Assembly: GCA_900754075.1 (NCBI GenBank)
Contig: CAAEBN010000010.1
Location: forward strand, 1 to 49,627
Length of the DNA stretch: 49,627 nucleotides
From: an uncultured Collinsella sp.
GTDB lineage: Bacteria; Actinomycetota; Coriobacteriia; Coriobacteriales; Coriobacteriaceae
Direction of reading: 5' to 3'
Shown here: positions 41,196 through 49,627 of the stretch, piece after piece
How the letters are laid out: every line of letters starts with the position of its first letter
Numbering within the stretch: position 1 is the first letter of the stretch
Program-made: the position numbers and the translations under genes
The notes under the pieces: generated by a model
Told to the model about the DNA's origin: nothing
Database searches by the model: none
The model's input: the letters and a program-made list of their open reading frames with translations, nothing else

Positions 41196-42551
41196 ATGTC
41201 TGCTATTGATGTTGTGCTTGTTGTGATCGCCTTGGTGGCGGTGGGGGTTGCTGTGGCTTGTGCCCTGCAGCTCAAGGGCCTTCGCGCCGAGCTGCGGGAG
41301 CGCGGCGATAGCGGGGCAGAGATGCTGGCTGCGCTCGAGCAGGCCAACAGCACGCTCGATGCCCTCAACGTCGCGCTGGCAGAAACCCGCCGCACGGCAA
41401 ACGCCATCGCGCAGCAGCAGACGACCGACGCCGCCGTGGAGCAGCAACGCTACCTGACCATCGCGCGTGAGTTCTCGCAGGCTGGCGACCGCATGGATGA
41501 CCTGCGCCGCGAGACGGCCCAACAGCTCGGTGCCAACCGCGAGGGCATCGAGCACCGCCTGGACAAGGTGCGCGAGACGGTCGATGCCCAGCTGGGCGCC
41601 ATCCGCAAGGACAACAACGTGCAGCTCGATCAGATGCGCGCGACGGTGGACGAGAAGCTCTCCCGTACGCTCAACGACCGCCTGTCCGCATCGTTTAAGC
41701 AGGTGAGCGACCAGCTCGAGGCCGTGTACAAGGGCCTGGGCGATATGCAATCTATCGCCACCGGCGTGGGCGACCTTAAGCGCGTGCTGGGCAATGTGAA
41801 GGCGCGTGGCATTTTGGGCGAGGTGCAGCTGGGCGCAATCCTGGCGGACATCCTTACGCCCGACCAGTATCTGGAAAACGTTGCCACCAAGCCCGGCGCC
41901 TCGGAGCGCGTTGAGTTTGCTGTCAAGCTGCCGGTGGACGAGGGTGATCCCGTGCTGCTGCCGATCGACTCCAAATTCCCGGGCGATGCGTACGAGCATC
42001 TGCTCGACGCCCAGGAGTCGGGTGACGCTGAGGCCGTCGCCGCAGCGCGCAAGACGCTCGATATGATGGTGAAGCGCGAGGCAAAGGACATCTGCGAAAA
42101 GTATCTGAGCGTGCCCGCGACTACCAACTTTGGCATTATGTTCGTTCCGTTTGAGGGGCTGTACGCCGAGGTCGTCAGCCGCCCCGGGCTTATCGAGACC
42201 CTGGGCCGCGACTATCACGTCAACGTTGCCGGCCCCAGCACCATGGCGGCCATCCTCAACAGCCTGCAGATGAGCTACCAGACGTTTAGGCTGCAAAAAC
42301 GCACCGATGACGTGCTGCGCGTGCTTTCCGCCGTCAAGGCTGAGCTGCCGCGCTATCAGGCGGCGCTACGCCGCGCCCAACAGCAGATCGAGACTGCGGG
42401 CAAGACGGTCGAGGGCATTATCACCACGCGCACCAACGTTATGGAGCGCAAACTCAAGGACATCGACGCGCTGGAAGACGCGCGGGAGGCCGACGCGATT
42501 TTGGGCTTGGAGTCCGCAGGCTTACTCCCGGGCCAGGAAGACGAGGGCTAG
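41196..42551 (+). CDS. rmuC: RmuC-family protein
   Basis: The protein has 451 aa from ATG 41196. An N-terminal membrane anchor (VVLVVIALVAVGVAVACAL) is followed by a long coiled coil (about 25-190). The RmuC nuclease-fold domain contains NVKARGILGEVQLGAILADILTPDQY, LPIDSKFPGDAYEHLLDAQ, TTNFGIMFVPFEGLYAEV and NVAGPSTMAAILNSLQMSYQT. RmuC proteins limit DNA inversions or rearrangements between short inverted repeats, which is notable given the abundance of large inverted repeats in this region. The mechanism is not firmly established. Confidence 0.95.
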   Translation: MSAIDVVLVVIALVAVGVAVACALQLKGLRAELRERGDSGAEMLAALEQANSTLDALNVALAETRRTANAIAQQQTTDAAVEQQRYLTIAREFSQAGDRMDDLRRETAQQLGANREGIEHRLDKVRETVDAQLGAIRKDNNVQLDQMRATVDEKLSRTLNDRLSASFKQVSDQLEAVYKGLGDMQSIATGVGDLKRVLGNVKARGILGEVQLGAILADILTPDQYLENVATKPGASERVEFAVKLPVDEGDPVLLPIDSKFPGDAYEHLLDAQESGDAEAVAAARKTLDMMVKREAKDICEKYLSVPATTNFGIMFVPFEGLYAEVVSRPGLIETLGRDYHVNVAGPSTMAAILNSLQMSYQTFRLQKRTDDVLRVLSAVKAELPRYQAALRRAQQQIETAGKTVEGIITTRTNVMERKLKDIDALEDAREADAILGLESAGLLPGQEDEG

Positions 42552-42676
42552 CCGCAACGGACGGCGGGGCGTCGGCGCAAGCGCGAGGCGCGGGCGCTTT
42601 TCGCATCGTGCTTGCCTGAAGTGCGCTTTAGTGTGCAACAATGGCGTTTCGCCCTATCAGACGTGAAAGGAAGCCC

Positions 42677-44479
<1,803 letters not shown>

Positions 44480-44542
44480 AGACCCCATACGTGGGACAAT
44501 CGTGCCCATAGGTTTGTTATGCCGCTGAGCCGAGGAGTCGTT

Positions 44543-45205
44543 ATGCCACGCGAGACCAATGCCGCCAAACGCGAGCGCGCCATCGAGGTGTGCGAGCGCC
44601 TTAACCGTCGCTATGGCCCGGTTGAGTGCTTCTTGGACCACGAGAATCCCTTTAGGCTGCTCATCGCGGTACTGCTCTCGGCTCAGACGACCGACGCGCA
44701 GGTCAACAAGGTGACGCCCCAACTGTTTGCCCAGTGGCCCACGCCCGCGGCCATGGCCGGGGCAAGTGTGACCGACGTGGCGGACACCATTAAGTCACTC
44801 GGCTTTTATAAGAGCAAAGCCAAGCATGCCGTGGAGGCCGCGCAGATGATCGTTGCCGACTACGGCGGCGAGGTGCCGGCCGACATGAAGGAACTCGTCA
44901 AGCTGCCGGGCGTGGGGCGCAAGACAGCGAACATCGTGCTCAACGTGGGGTACGGCATCGTGGAAGGCATCGCGGTGGATACGCATGTCAACCGCATCGC
45001 GCACCGCCTGATGCTGAGTCCCAAGACGCATGCCAAAGAGCCGCTCAAGACCGAGCAAGATCTGCTCAAGATTTTGCCGCACGAGTATTGGGAGTCGGTC
45101 AACCACCAGTGGATCACCTTCGGCCGCGAGATTTGCGATGCCCGTAAGCCCAAGTGCGACGAGTGTCCGCTGGCAGACCTTTGCCCCAGCGTACGGGTGG
45201 GCTAG
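44543..45205 (+). CDS. nth: Endonuclease III
   Basis: The protein has 220 aa from ATG 44543 after GAGGAG; an in-frame ATG 24 nt upstream has no SD. The HhH motif LPGVGRKTANIVL carries catalytic Lys127, and the aspartate is D146 in AVDTHVNR. The [4Fe-4S] cysteines are C198, C205, C208 and C214 (CDARKPKCDECPLADLC). It is a bifunctional DNA glycosylase/AP lyase for oxidised pyrimidines. Its 3' end is duplicated at 46743-46830, with an unrelated ATPase gene between the two copies. Confidence 0.96.
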   Translation: MPRETNAAKRERAIEVCERLNRRYGPVECFLDHENPFRLLIAVLLSAQTTDAQVNKVTPQLFAQWPTPAAMAGASVTDVADTIKSLGFYKSKAKHAVEAAQMIVADYGGEVPADMKELVKLPGVGRKTANIVLNVGYGIVEGIAVDTHVNRIAHRLMLSPKTHAKEPLKTEQDLLKILPHEYWESVNHQWITFGREICDARKPKCDECPLADLCPSVRVG

Positions 45206-45208
45206 GTT

Positions 45209-45235
45209 GCAAGGGCGGGGTGTCGCCGCTCTTGC
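45209..45235 (+). terminator. Hairpin after nth
   Basis: GCAAGGGCGG (45209-45218) pairs with CCGCTCTTGC (45226-45235), with one wobble. There is no T-run. It starts 3 nt after the nth stop. Confidence 0.5.
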
Positions 45236-45285
45236 GTATCTCCGGGTGGCACAAATCGAGGCGCGGCCGGTGACCACGGCGCTCG

Positions 45286-46443
45286 CTACGACTCCCGAAG
45301 CAAGAACTCTTCTGCCGGCACAACCGATGCGCCCTCGGTATCGTAGCGCTCGGAGCCGTGATATACGACGGCTCGGTCCTTTGCGGGAATGCCAAGTTCG
45401 GAACCAACAGAGCGTAGGTGTCGAGCGAATGTGTCGCGATAGGTAGCGCCCGATTTTATTTCGAACGCCTGTGGGCGAGCCGGCTCTGTTAGATCGATAA
45501 GGTCGATCTCTCGTTTGCTGTCGTCGCGATAAAAGACAAGCGTGGGCTCGATGCCTCTGTTGAGATATGTCTTCTGGCGTTCCGAGACAACGAGGTTTTC
45601 GAATATTTCCCCGCTTAGGGGGTGGTTCATGAGACTGCGCCCGTCGTGAATGCCAAGCAGATGGCAAAGTAGTCCCGTGTCGTAGAAGTACAGTTTTGGC
45701 GCTTTGGTAAGCCGCTTGCGCATGTTTCCAGCATATGGCTGAAGCAGGAACACCAAATAGCTTGATTGCAGGATCGAAAGCCACGAGCTGATCGTCGCCG
45801 TGGCGACTCCCACATCAGCGGCGAGTCTTGATAGGTTGAGCAGCCCTCCCGCGCAAGCCGCGCACAGCCCGATCATTTTTCTAAAGGAGCTCAGGTTGCG
45901 CACGTCGAGAAGACCGCCCGCATCGCGTTCCACATAGGTCATAAGGTAATTTTGGTAGAACATATCGGTGGGGATGCCCGCATCATATATGCGCGGGTAT
46001 CCCCCGCGAATCAGGTAGGTGTCAAGCGAGATTTGCGTATCGCTGAGCTCCTGGTAGGAGAGAGGTAGGAGTTTGAGCATGCCGACGCGCCCGGCAAGCG
46101 ATTGCTGGATGTTGTGCATGAGCAAAAAGTTTTGCGAGCCGGACAATACATACTGGCCGGCCCTTCCGCGTTCGTCGGAGGCGACCTGAATCATGCTGAA
46201 CAGCTCCGGTGCATATTGGGCCTCGTCGATGATTAGATGATCGGGGCGCCTGCTGATAAAGCCGACGGGGTCATCGAGTGCGGCGCGACGGACTTCCGGG
46301 TTCTCGAGGTTGAGATATTCATATTCAGGAAAGACGGCCTTGATGAGAGTTGATTTGCCGCTTTGGCGTGGCCCCGTAAGCGAGACGACGGGGAACCATT
46401 CTGACATGTCGCGTAGCTTTTGGGCCATGATTCGCTCAATCAT
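45286..46443 (-). CDS. AAA ATPase with DUF4143 domain
   Basis: The protein has 385 aa. ATG 46443 follows GGAGGG by 8 nt; the frame is open 42 codons upstream but without an SD. N-terminal P-loop ATPase: Walker A SLTGPRQSGKSTLIKAVF, Walker B HLIIDEAQYAPELFSMI, sensor YVLSGSQNFLLM. Middle region: RGGYPRIYD and YVERD, typical of DUF4143 proteins, then a winged-helix-like stretch. The C-terminal PD-(D/E)XK-like core is DSKREIDLIDL...AFEIKSG. These orphan ATPases are common accessory genes of unknown function. The gene is convergent with nth and bracketed by duplicated nth sequence. Confidence 0.92.
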   Translation of the reverse strand: MIERIMAQKLRDMSEWFPVVSLTGPRQSGKSTLIKAVFPEYEYLNLENPEVRRAALDDPVGFISRRPDHLIIDEAQYAPELFSMIQVASDERGRAGQYVLSGSQNFLLMHNIQQSLAGRVGMLKLLPLSYQELSDTQISLDTYLIRGGYPRIYDAGIPTDMFYQNYLMTYVERDAGGLLDVRNLSSFRKMIGLCAACAGGLLNLSRLAADVGVATATISSWLSILQSSYLVFLLQPYAGNMRKRLTKAPKLYFYDTGLLCHLLGIHDGRSLMNHPLSGEIFENLVVSERQKTYLNRGIEPTLVFYRDDSKREIDLIDLTEPARPQAFEIKSGATYRDTFARHLRSVGSELGIPAKDRAVVYHGSERYDTEGASVVPAEEFLLRES

Positions 46444-46579
46444 TTTTAACGCCCTCCGTGTCTTGCATCGCATGCTCGTAGGCATGCTTTTAGTTCGAAA
46501 GTTTCGTGACGAGTTTGTCGGTATACGCCGGGCTTCGTGGCAGGTCTTTGGGATTTGCCACATTGTCAAGGCGAAACAA

Positions 46580-46642
46580 CCATAATTACTAACTAGAAGT
46601 TACCACAACTATAAAGTAGAAATTGCCATAATTACAAAGTAG
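46580..46642. repeat. Three tandem 23-bp imperfect repeats in the ATPase promoter region
   Basis: Units start at 46580, 46603 and 46626 with exact 23-bp spacing; the third is partial (17 bp recognisable). They share CCAnAAnTAnnAAnTAG. Pairwise identities read by eye are 16/23 (1 vs 2), 15/17 (1 vs 3) and 14/17 (2 vs 3). The AT-rich iteron-like array lies about 140 nt upstream of the ATPase start, suggesting an autoregulatory operator. Confidence 0.75.
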
Positions 46643-46742
46643 CGCAGGTGGCAGCTGATAATTGGTGCTGCCCGATCGGGCTGTTTTGTGCCGAGGGCGT
46701 TCGGACATGCGCGTTTTGGGTGAGCGGACCGGGTGGTGATGG

Positions 46743-46830
46743 CCGCCGTGCAGTTTGCGAGACGCCCGCAAACCCAAGTGCGACGAGTGCCCGCTGGCAG
46801 ATCTTTGCCCCAGCGTACGGGTGGTGCAAT
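46743..46830 (+). pseudogene. Remnant of the 3' end of an nth allele
   Basis: The segment reads RKPKCDECPLADLCPSVRVVQ-stop, matching the last 20 codons of nth at 45136-45205. Four differences in this stretch are synonymous third-position changes (for example TGT to TGC and GAC to GAT). Upstream, homology continues to about 46743 but is disrupted by small indels, so no intact gene exists. It is the right-hand flank of a direct duplication enclosing the DUF4143 ATPase gene. Confidence 0.88.
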
Positions 46831-46843
46831 AGCTTTTTGCAAA

Positions 46844-46859
46844 CTTTTTTGCAAAAAAG
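46844..46859 (+). terminator. T/A-rich palindrome after the nth remnant
   Basis: CTTTTTTGCAAAAAAG is a perfect 16-bp palindrome with T- and A-tracts. It could be a weak bidirectional terminator separating the ATPase island from the surface-protein promoter. Confidence 0.4.
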
Positions 46860-46879
46860 GTCTAAACCATAGATACAGC

Positions 46880-46895
46880 TTGGTTGCGCAACCAA
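46880..46895. promoter_or_regulatory. Perfect 16-bp palindrome TTGGTTGCGCAACCAA upstream of the surface protein gene
   Basis: It lies 90 nt before the start codon and contains the GTTGCGCAAC core seen elsewhere in the window. TTTAAATA near 46912 is the nearest -10-like sequence. It is a candidate operator, or a -35 region overlapped by an operator. Confidence 0.5.
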
Positions 46896-46984
46896 TTCGC
46901 GTTTTTTTCCTTTTAAATAAACTGGGCATTAGTAAATCTGTCTCGTTTTTTCGGGACGGGCTGTTTCTGAACAAAGGGGAAAAC

Positions 46985-49366
46985 ATGGCAAAGTATCAGC
47001 CCGCGCACAAAAAAGCGCAATCCAAGCTCAACCTTGCTAAGCCTGCGGTGACCATGGCCGTTACCGCCAGCCTTGCACTGTCTCCGGTCCTGCAGACCGC
47101 TGCTTTCGCTGAGTCCGGCACCGACGCCAACGACGACGTCAAGGCCGAGCAGAAGCAGGCCAGCAAGGAAGAGATTGCTGCCGCTAAGGCCAACGTCGAG
47201 AAGGCCCAGAAGGCATACGACGAGGCTAAGGCCAACGTCGAGAAGGCCCAGAAGGCCTACGACGAGGCTAAGGCTGCCGAGTCTGAGGCTAAGGCCGGCG
47301 ACCAGGAGGCCCAGAAGGCTCTCGAGGACGCTGCCGCTGCCGAGATGGAGGCCGAGACCAAGCTCGCCACCGCCAAGACTGCTCTGGACGAAGCTCAGAA
47401 GGCTTACAAGGACGCTCAGGACGCTGCCGACGCACTCGGCGTTGAGTACAACGAGAACCAGTACGAGAAGAAGGCCGAGGAGGCTCGCGCCGCTGCCGAC
47501 GCCAAGAAGAAAGAGTGGAGCGATGCCACGCAGGCTCAGAGCGACGCCCAGGTTGCTCTGGAGAACGCCAAGAATCTGACTTCTGAGGACGAGGCTCAGG
47601 CTGCCTACGATGCCGCTGCCAAGAAGGCTGACAAGCTTTACCAGGACTGGAGCGACCTTGACAACGCTGCTGCTAAGGCTGAGCAGACTGCCAAGGATGC
47701 CGAGGCCACGATGAAGGCCGACCTGAAGGCAGCTAATGACGCCCAGGTTGCTCTCGAGGCTGCCAAGAAGCTTCCCTCCGTCGAGGATGCCCAGGCTGCT
47801 CTTGAGGCTGCCACGAAGGCTGACGATGAGGCTGCTGCCAACTTCAATAAGCTTGACAACGAGGCTCTCAAGGCCGAGAAGGACGCCAAGGCTAAGAAGG
47901 ACGCTTGGGACGCTAAGCTCGCTGAGGCCAACAAGGCTCAGGAGGCTTACGAGAACCTTGACGCCAATAAGGCAAAGGCTGAGGATCTCGGTCAGAACTA
48001 CAACGAGCTCGACAGCAAGGCTTATCACGCTCAGCTTGATTCTGAGGCTGCCAGCAAGGAGAAGCAGGCTGCCGATATTGCGCTCAGCAATGCCAAGTCT
48101 GAGCTTAATAACCAGCAGGGTGTTCTCAATTCTTATAAGAAGCAGCTGACGCAGGCTCAGATTTCCGACAATATGTGGGAGATTCAGCGTTTAGGCCAGA
48201 TGGTTGATGCTCAGGAGGGCGTCGTTGCTGATGCGCAGGCTAAGGTCGATGAGGCCCAGACCGTGCTTACGGCTGCTACCCAGAAGGATAACGAGCTCTA
48301 TCAGATTTGGCAGAATGCCGATAATGACGCTCGCAGGGCCTACGATGAGTGGATGGCCGCTCTTGATTTGGTCGATTTGGGCAAGAAGTACGATGGTCTC
48401 AAGGCCGACGCCGACAAGCTTGGCCAGGAGTACAACGAGAACCAGTACGAGAAGAAGGCAGAGGACGCCCGCGCCGCTGCCGATGAGGCTAAGGCTGCTT
48501 GGCACAAGACGACCGATAAGAAGGCTCAGGCCGAGGCTGACCTGAAGACTGCTCAGGGTAAGAAGCAGGCTGTCAAGGACGCTCAGGATGCATTTGATGC
48601 TGCCATGGCAAAGGCCGATAAGTCTGGCCAGGATTACAACGAGGCTCTGAACAAGTCTGATAAGGCTACTAAGGCTGCCGAGGATGCTAAGGCCGACCGT
48701 GACGCTGCCATCGATGAGCAGGTTAAGGCTAATGAGGCTCTCGCCGAGGCCAAGAAGAAGCCGCAGATCGTTGCCGCTGCCGAGGCTGCGCTCAAGGCTG
48801 CTGCCGCCAAGGCCGATGACCTTGGTCGTGAGTTCAACAAGCTCGACAATGAGGCCATCGAGGCTGAGCAGACGCTCGCTGCCAAGAAGGCTGATTGGAA
48901 CAACGCCCTCGCTGCCGCTAACGCTGCCCAGGCTGCTCTCGCCGACGCCCAGAAAGCAAAGGATGAGGCCGCTAAGGCTCTCGAGGACGCCAAGGCTAAC
49001 ACCGAGGTTAAGTCCGATGAGGCCAAGGCTGCTGCTGCCAAGTACGAGCAGGCGCAGAGCGATGCTCTCGAGGCTTATGCCGAGCTCGAGCTCGCCAAGC
49101 AGGCTGAGGCTAATGCCCTGGCTCAGCTTAACGCCGCCAAGAAGGTCCTGGGTTCCCTGGTTCCCTATGTTGATCCCGCTCAGCCGAAGGTGACCACTAC
49201 CACGACCACCACGACGACCAAGGCTCCCGCCAAGGACGAGAAGAAGGCCGACAAGGCTGCCCTCCCCACCACTGGAGATAGCGTTGCCGCTCAGGTTACG
49301 ATCATCGCTGGTCTGGGTGCCGCTGCCATCGCCGCTGGTGCTACCCGCCGCCGCTTTAACGCCTAA
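46985..49366 (+). CDS. LPXTG cell-wall-anchored coiled-coil surface protein
   Basis: The protein has 793 aa from ATG 46985 (AAAGGGGAAAAC SD); an open frame extending to 46733 reads through the nth remnant and is not part of the gene. Residues 1-40 form a signal peptide cut near AFA|ES. Almost all of the rest is Ala/Lys/Glu/Asp-rich coiled coil. It has an N-terminal direct repeat (ANVEKAQKAYDEAK twice) and two copies of a YNENQYEKKAE(E/D)ARAAAD module about 327 residues apart. A Thr-rich wall-spanning stretch precedes the sorting signal LPTTG (760-764), a hydrophobic segment and RRRFNA. A sortase will anchor it to peptidoglycan. An adhesin or stalk role is inferred. Confidence 0.95.
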   Translation: MAKYQPAHKKAQSKLNLAKPAVTMAVTASLALSPVLQTAAFAESGTDANDDVKAEQKQASKEEIAAAKANVEKAQKAYDEAKANVEKAQKAYDEAKAAESEAKAGDQEAQKALEDAAAAEMEAETKLATAKTALDEAQKAYKDAQDAADALGVEYNENQYEKKAEEARAAADAKKKEWSDATQAQSDAQVALENAKNLTSEDEAQAAYDAAAKKADKLYQDWSDLDNAAAKAEQTAKDAEATMKADLKAANDAQVALEAAKKLPSVEDAQAALEAATKADDEAAANFNKLDNEALKAEKDAKAKKDAWDAKLAEANKAQEAYENLDANKAKAEDLGQNYNELDSKAYHAQLDSEAASKEKQAADIALSNAKSELNNQQGVLNSYKKQLTQAQISDNMWEIQRLGQMVDAQEGVVADAQAKVDEAQTVLTAATQKDNELYQIWQNADNDARRAYDEWMAALDLVDLGKKYDGLKADADKLGQEYNENQYEKKAEDARAAADEAKAAWHKTTDKKAQAEADLKTAQGKKQAVKDAQDAFDAAMAKADKSGQDYNEALNKSDKATKAAEDAKADRDAAIDEQVKANEALAEAKKKPQIVAAAEAALKAAAAKADDLGREFNKLDNEAIEAEQTLAAKKADWNNALAAANAAQAALADAQKAKDEAAKALEDAKANTEVKSDEAKAAAAKYEQAQSDALEAYAELELAKQAEANALAQLNAAKKVLGSLVPYVDPAQPKVTTTTTTTTTKAPAKDEKKADKAALPTTGDSVAAQVTIIAGLGAAAIAAGATRRRFNA

Positions 49367-49396
49367 TGTAGCTTTTTAAGCTCGTTTCCCCTTTAT

Positions 49397-49430
49397 AGGC
49401 GCCCCCGGTTACAAGGCCGGGGGCGCCTTT
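49397..49430 (+). terminator. Terminator of the surface protein gene
   Basis: AGGCGCCCCCGG (49397-49408) and CCGGGGGCGCCT (49417-49428) form a perfect 12-bp stem, followed by TTTGTG. Confidence 0.8.
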
Positions 49431-49432
49431 GT

Positions 49433-49475
49433 GCAAAAGAGCGCCGCTGCGATGTGTGCAGCGGCGCTCTTTTGC
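49433..49475. terminator. Bidirectional terminator between convergent genes
   Basis: GCAAAAGAGCGCCGCTGC (49433-49450) is perfectly complementary to 49458-49475. The AAAA/TTTT ends give a T-tract on either strand, fitting its position between the surface protein gene and a minus-strand gene. Confidence 0.88.
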
Positions 49476-49502
49476 GTTAATTCTTATTGTGCGAGCTTGG
49501 CC

Positions 49503-49627
49503 CTAGGCCAGCGCGCGTACGTTTGAGGAGATCTTCAGCACTAAAAACGGCTCTTCGGTGGTTTCTGTGGGAGAGATTCCGGCATAGGCCCAGCTCAGCG
49601 GGCGAAAACAACGATCTGGAACTGAAA
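49503..49627 (-). CDS. C-terminal fragment of an unidentified gene, cut by window edge
   Basis: About 40 codons are visible, ending in TAG at 49503-49505. The visible sequence ends in FRPLSWAYAGISPTETTEEPFLVLKISSNVRALA. Of the three minus-strand frames this is the one with protein-like composition that reaches the bidirectional terminator; the other two give Arg/Ser-rich or early-stop readings. No family can be assigned from so short a piece. Confidence 0.55.
   Translation of the reverse strand, partial: SVPDRCFRPLSWAYAGISPTETTEEPFLVLKISSNVRALA

Noticed and set aside
46733..46984. N-terminal extension of the LPTTG surface protein
   Set aside because: The extra 84 codons read through the nth remnant and the promoter region in a different frame from nth. 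A proper SD and signal peptide begin at 46985.
47160..47310. CRISPR-like or tandem nucleotide array
   Set aside because: The repeats are in-frame codons of a coiled-coil protein (ANVEKAQKAYDEAK twice), not spacer-separated repeats. No CRISPR array is visible in the window.

Overview
The window reads as chromosomal DNA of a high-G+C anaerobic actinobacterium of the class Coriobacteriia, most likely Collinsella or a close relative. This is inferred from gene content and style, not from a database search. The supporting features are a homodimer-type pyruvate:ferredoxin oxidoreductase, Ser/Thr kinases paired with FHA proteins, LytS/LytTR two-component pairs, a membrane-bound LuxR regulator, rubrerythrin and an LPXTG surface protein. 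Start sites were moved from the longest reading frame to the codon best placed after a Shine-Dalgarno (SD) sequence.

Layout. 1-2395 (minus): a multi-membrane Ser/Thr kinase overlapping by 4 nt the start of an FhaA-like protein that leaves the window. 2550-8413 (plus): a tandem-duplicated membrane LuxR regulator, a small secreted Cys-containing protein, two ABC-2 permeases, an ATPase and an exported protein. The last four genes overlap or abut, and the locus looks like a peptide export, immunity or sensing cassette. 8517-13580: a YcxB-like membrane protein, then dnaX-ybaB-recR, with an antisense orphan gene and a palindromic AT-rich spacer separating dnaX from ybaB. 13824-17509: a second kinase module (membrane-anchored Ser/Gly-rich protein, Ser/Thr kinase, FHA protein). 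17992-21531: nifJ/PFOR, followed by a large nested palindrome carrying a terminator. 22217-27650: carbamate kinase, an antisense C39-type peptidase, an APC amino-acid permease and an amidohydrolase. 27768-35814: two paralogous LytS/LytTR pairs bracketing a zinc-phospholipase-C-like protein, a UMF1-type MFS transporter and a glycosyltransferase-like protein. 35906-39270: a YfcE-type phosphoesterase, tRNA-Asp, an Rrf2 regulator, a cluster-less MutY-like glycosylase and rubrerythrin. 39552-45205: small membrane proteins, RmuC, an ABC exporter and endonuclease III. 45286-49366: an AAA/DUF4143 ATPase bracketed by the nth 3' end and a diverged duplicate of it, then a coiled-coil LPTTG cell-wall protein. 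A partial minus-strand gene ends the window.

The most unusual non-coding signal is a set of large intergenic cruciform-type inverted repeats (21542-21666, 36532-36674, 39293-39380, 40240-40323). Two of these share a 46-nt core (44/46 identical) but have unrelated arms that are nonetheless complementary within each copy, and both are followed by the same terminator hairpin. The other leading observations are the nth-flanked ATPase insertion with 23-bp operator-like repeats, and the LuxR/secreted-protein/ABC cassette.
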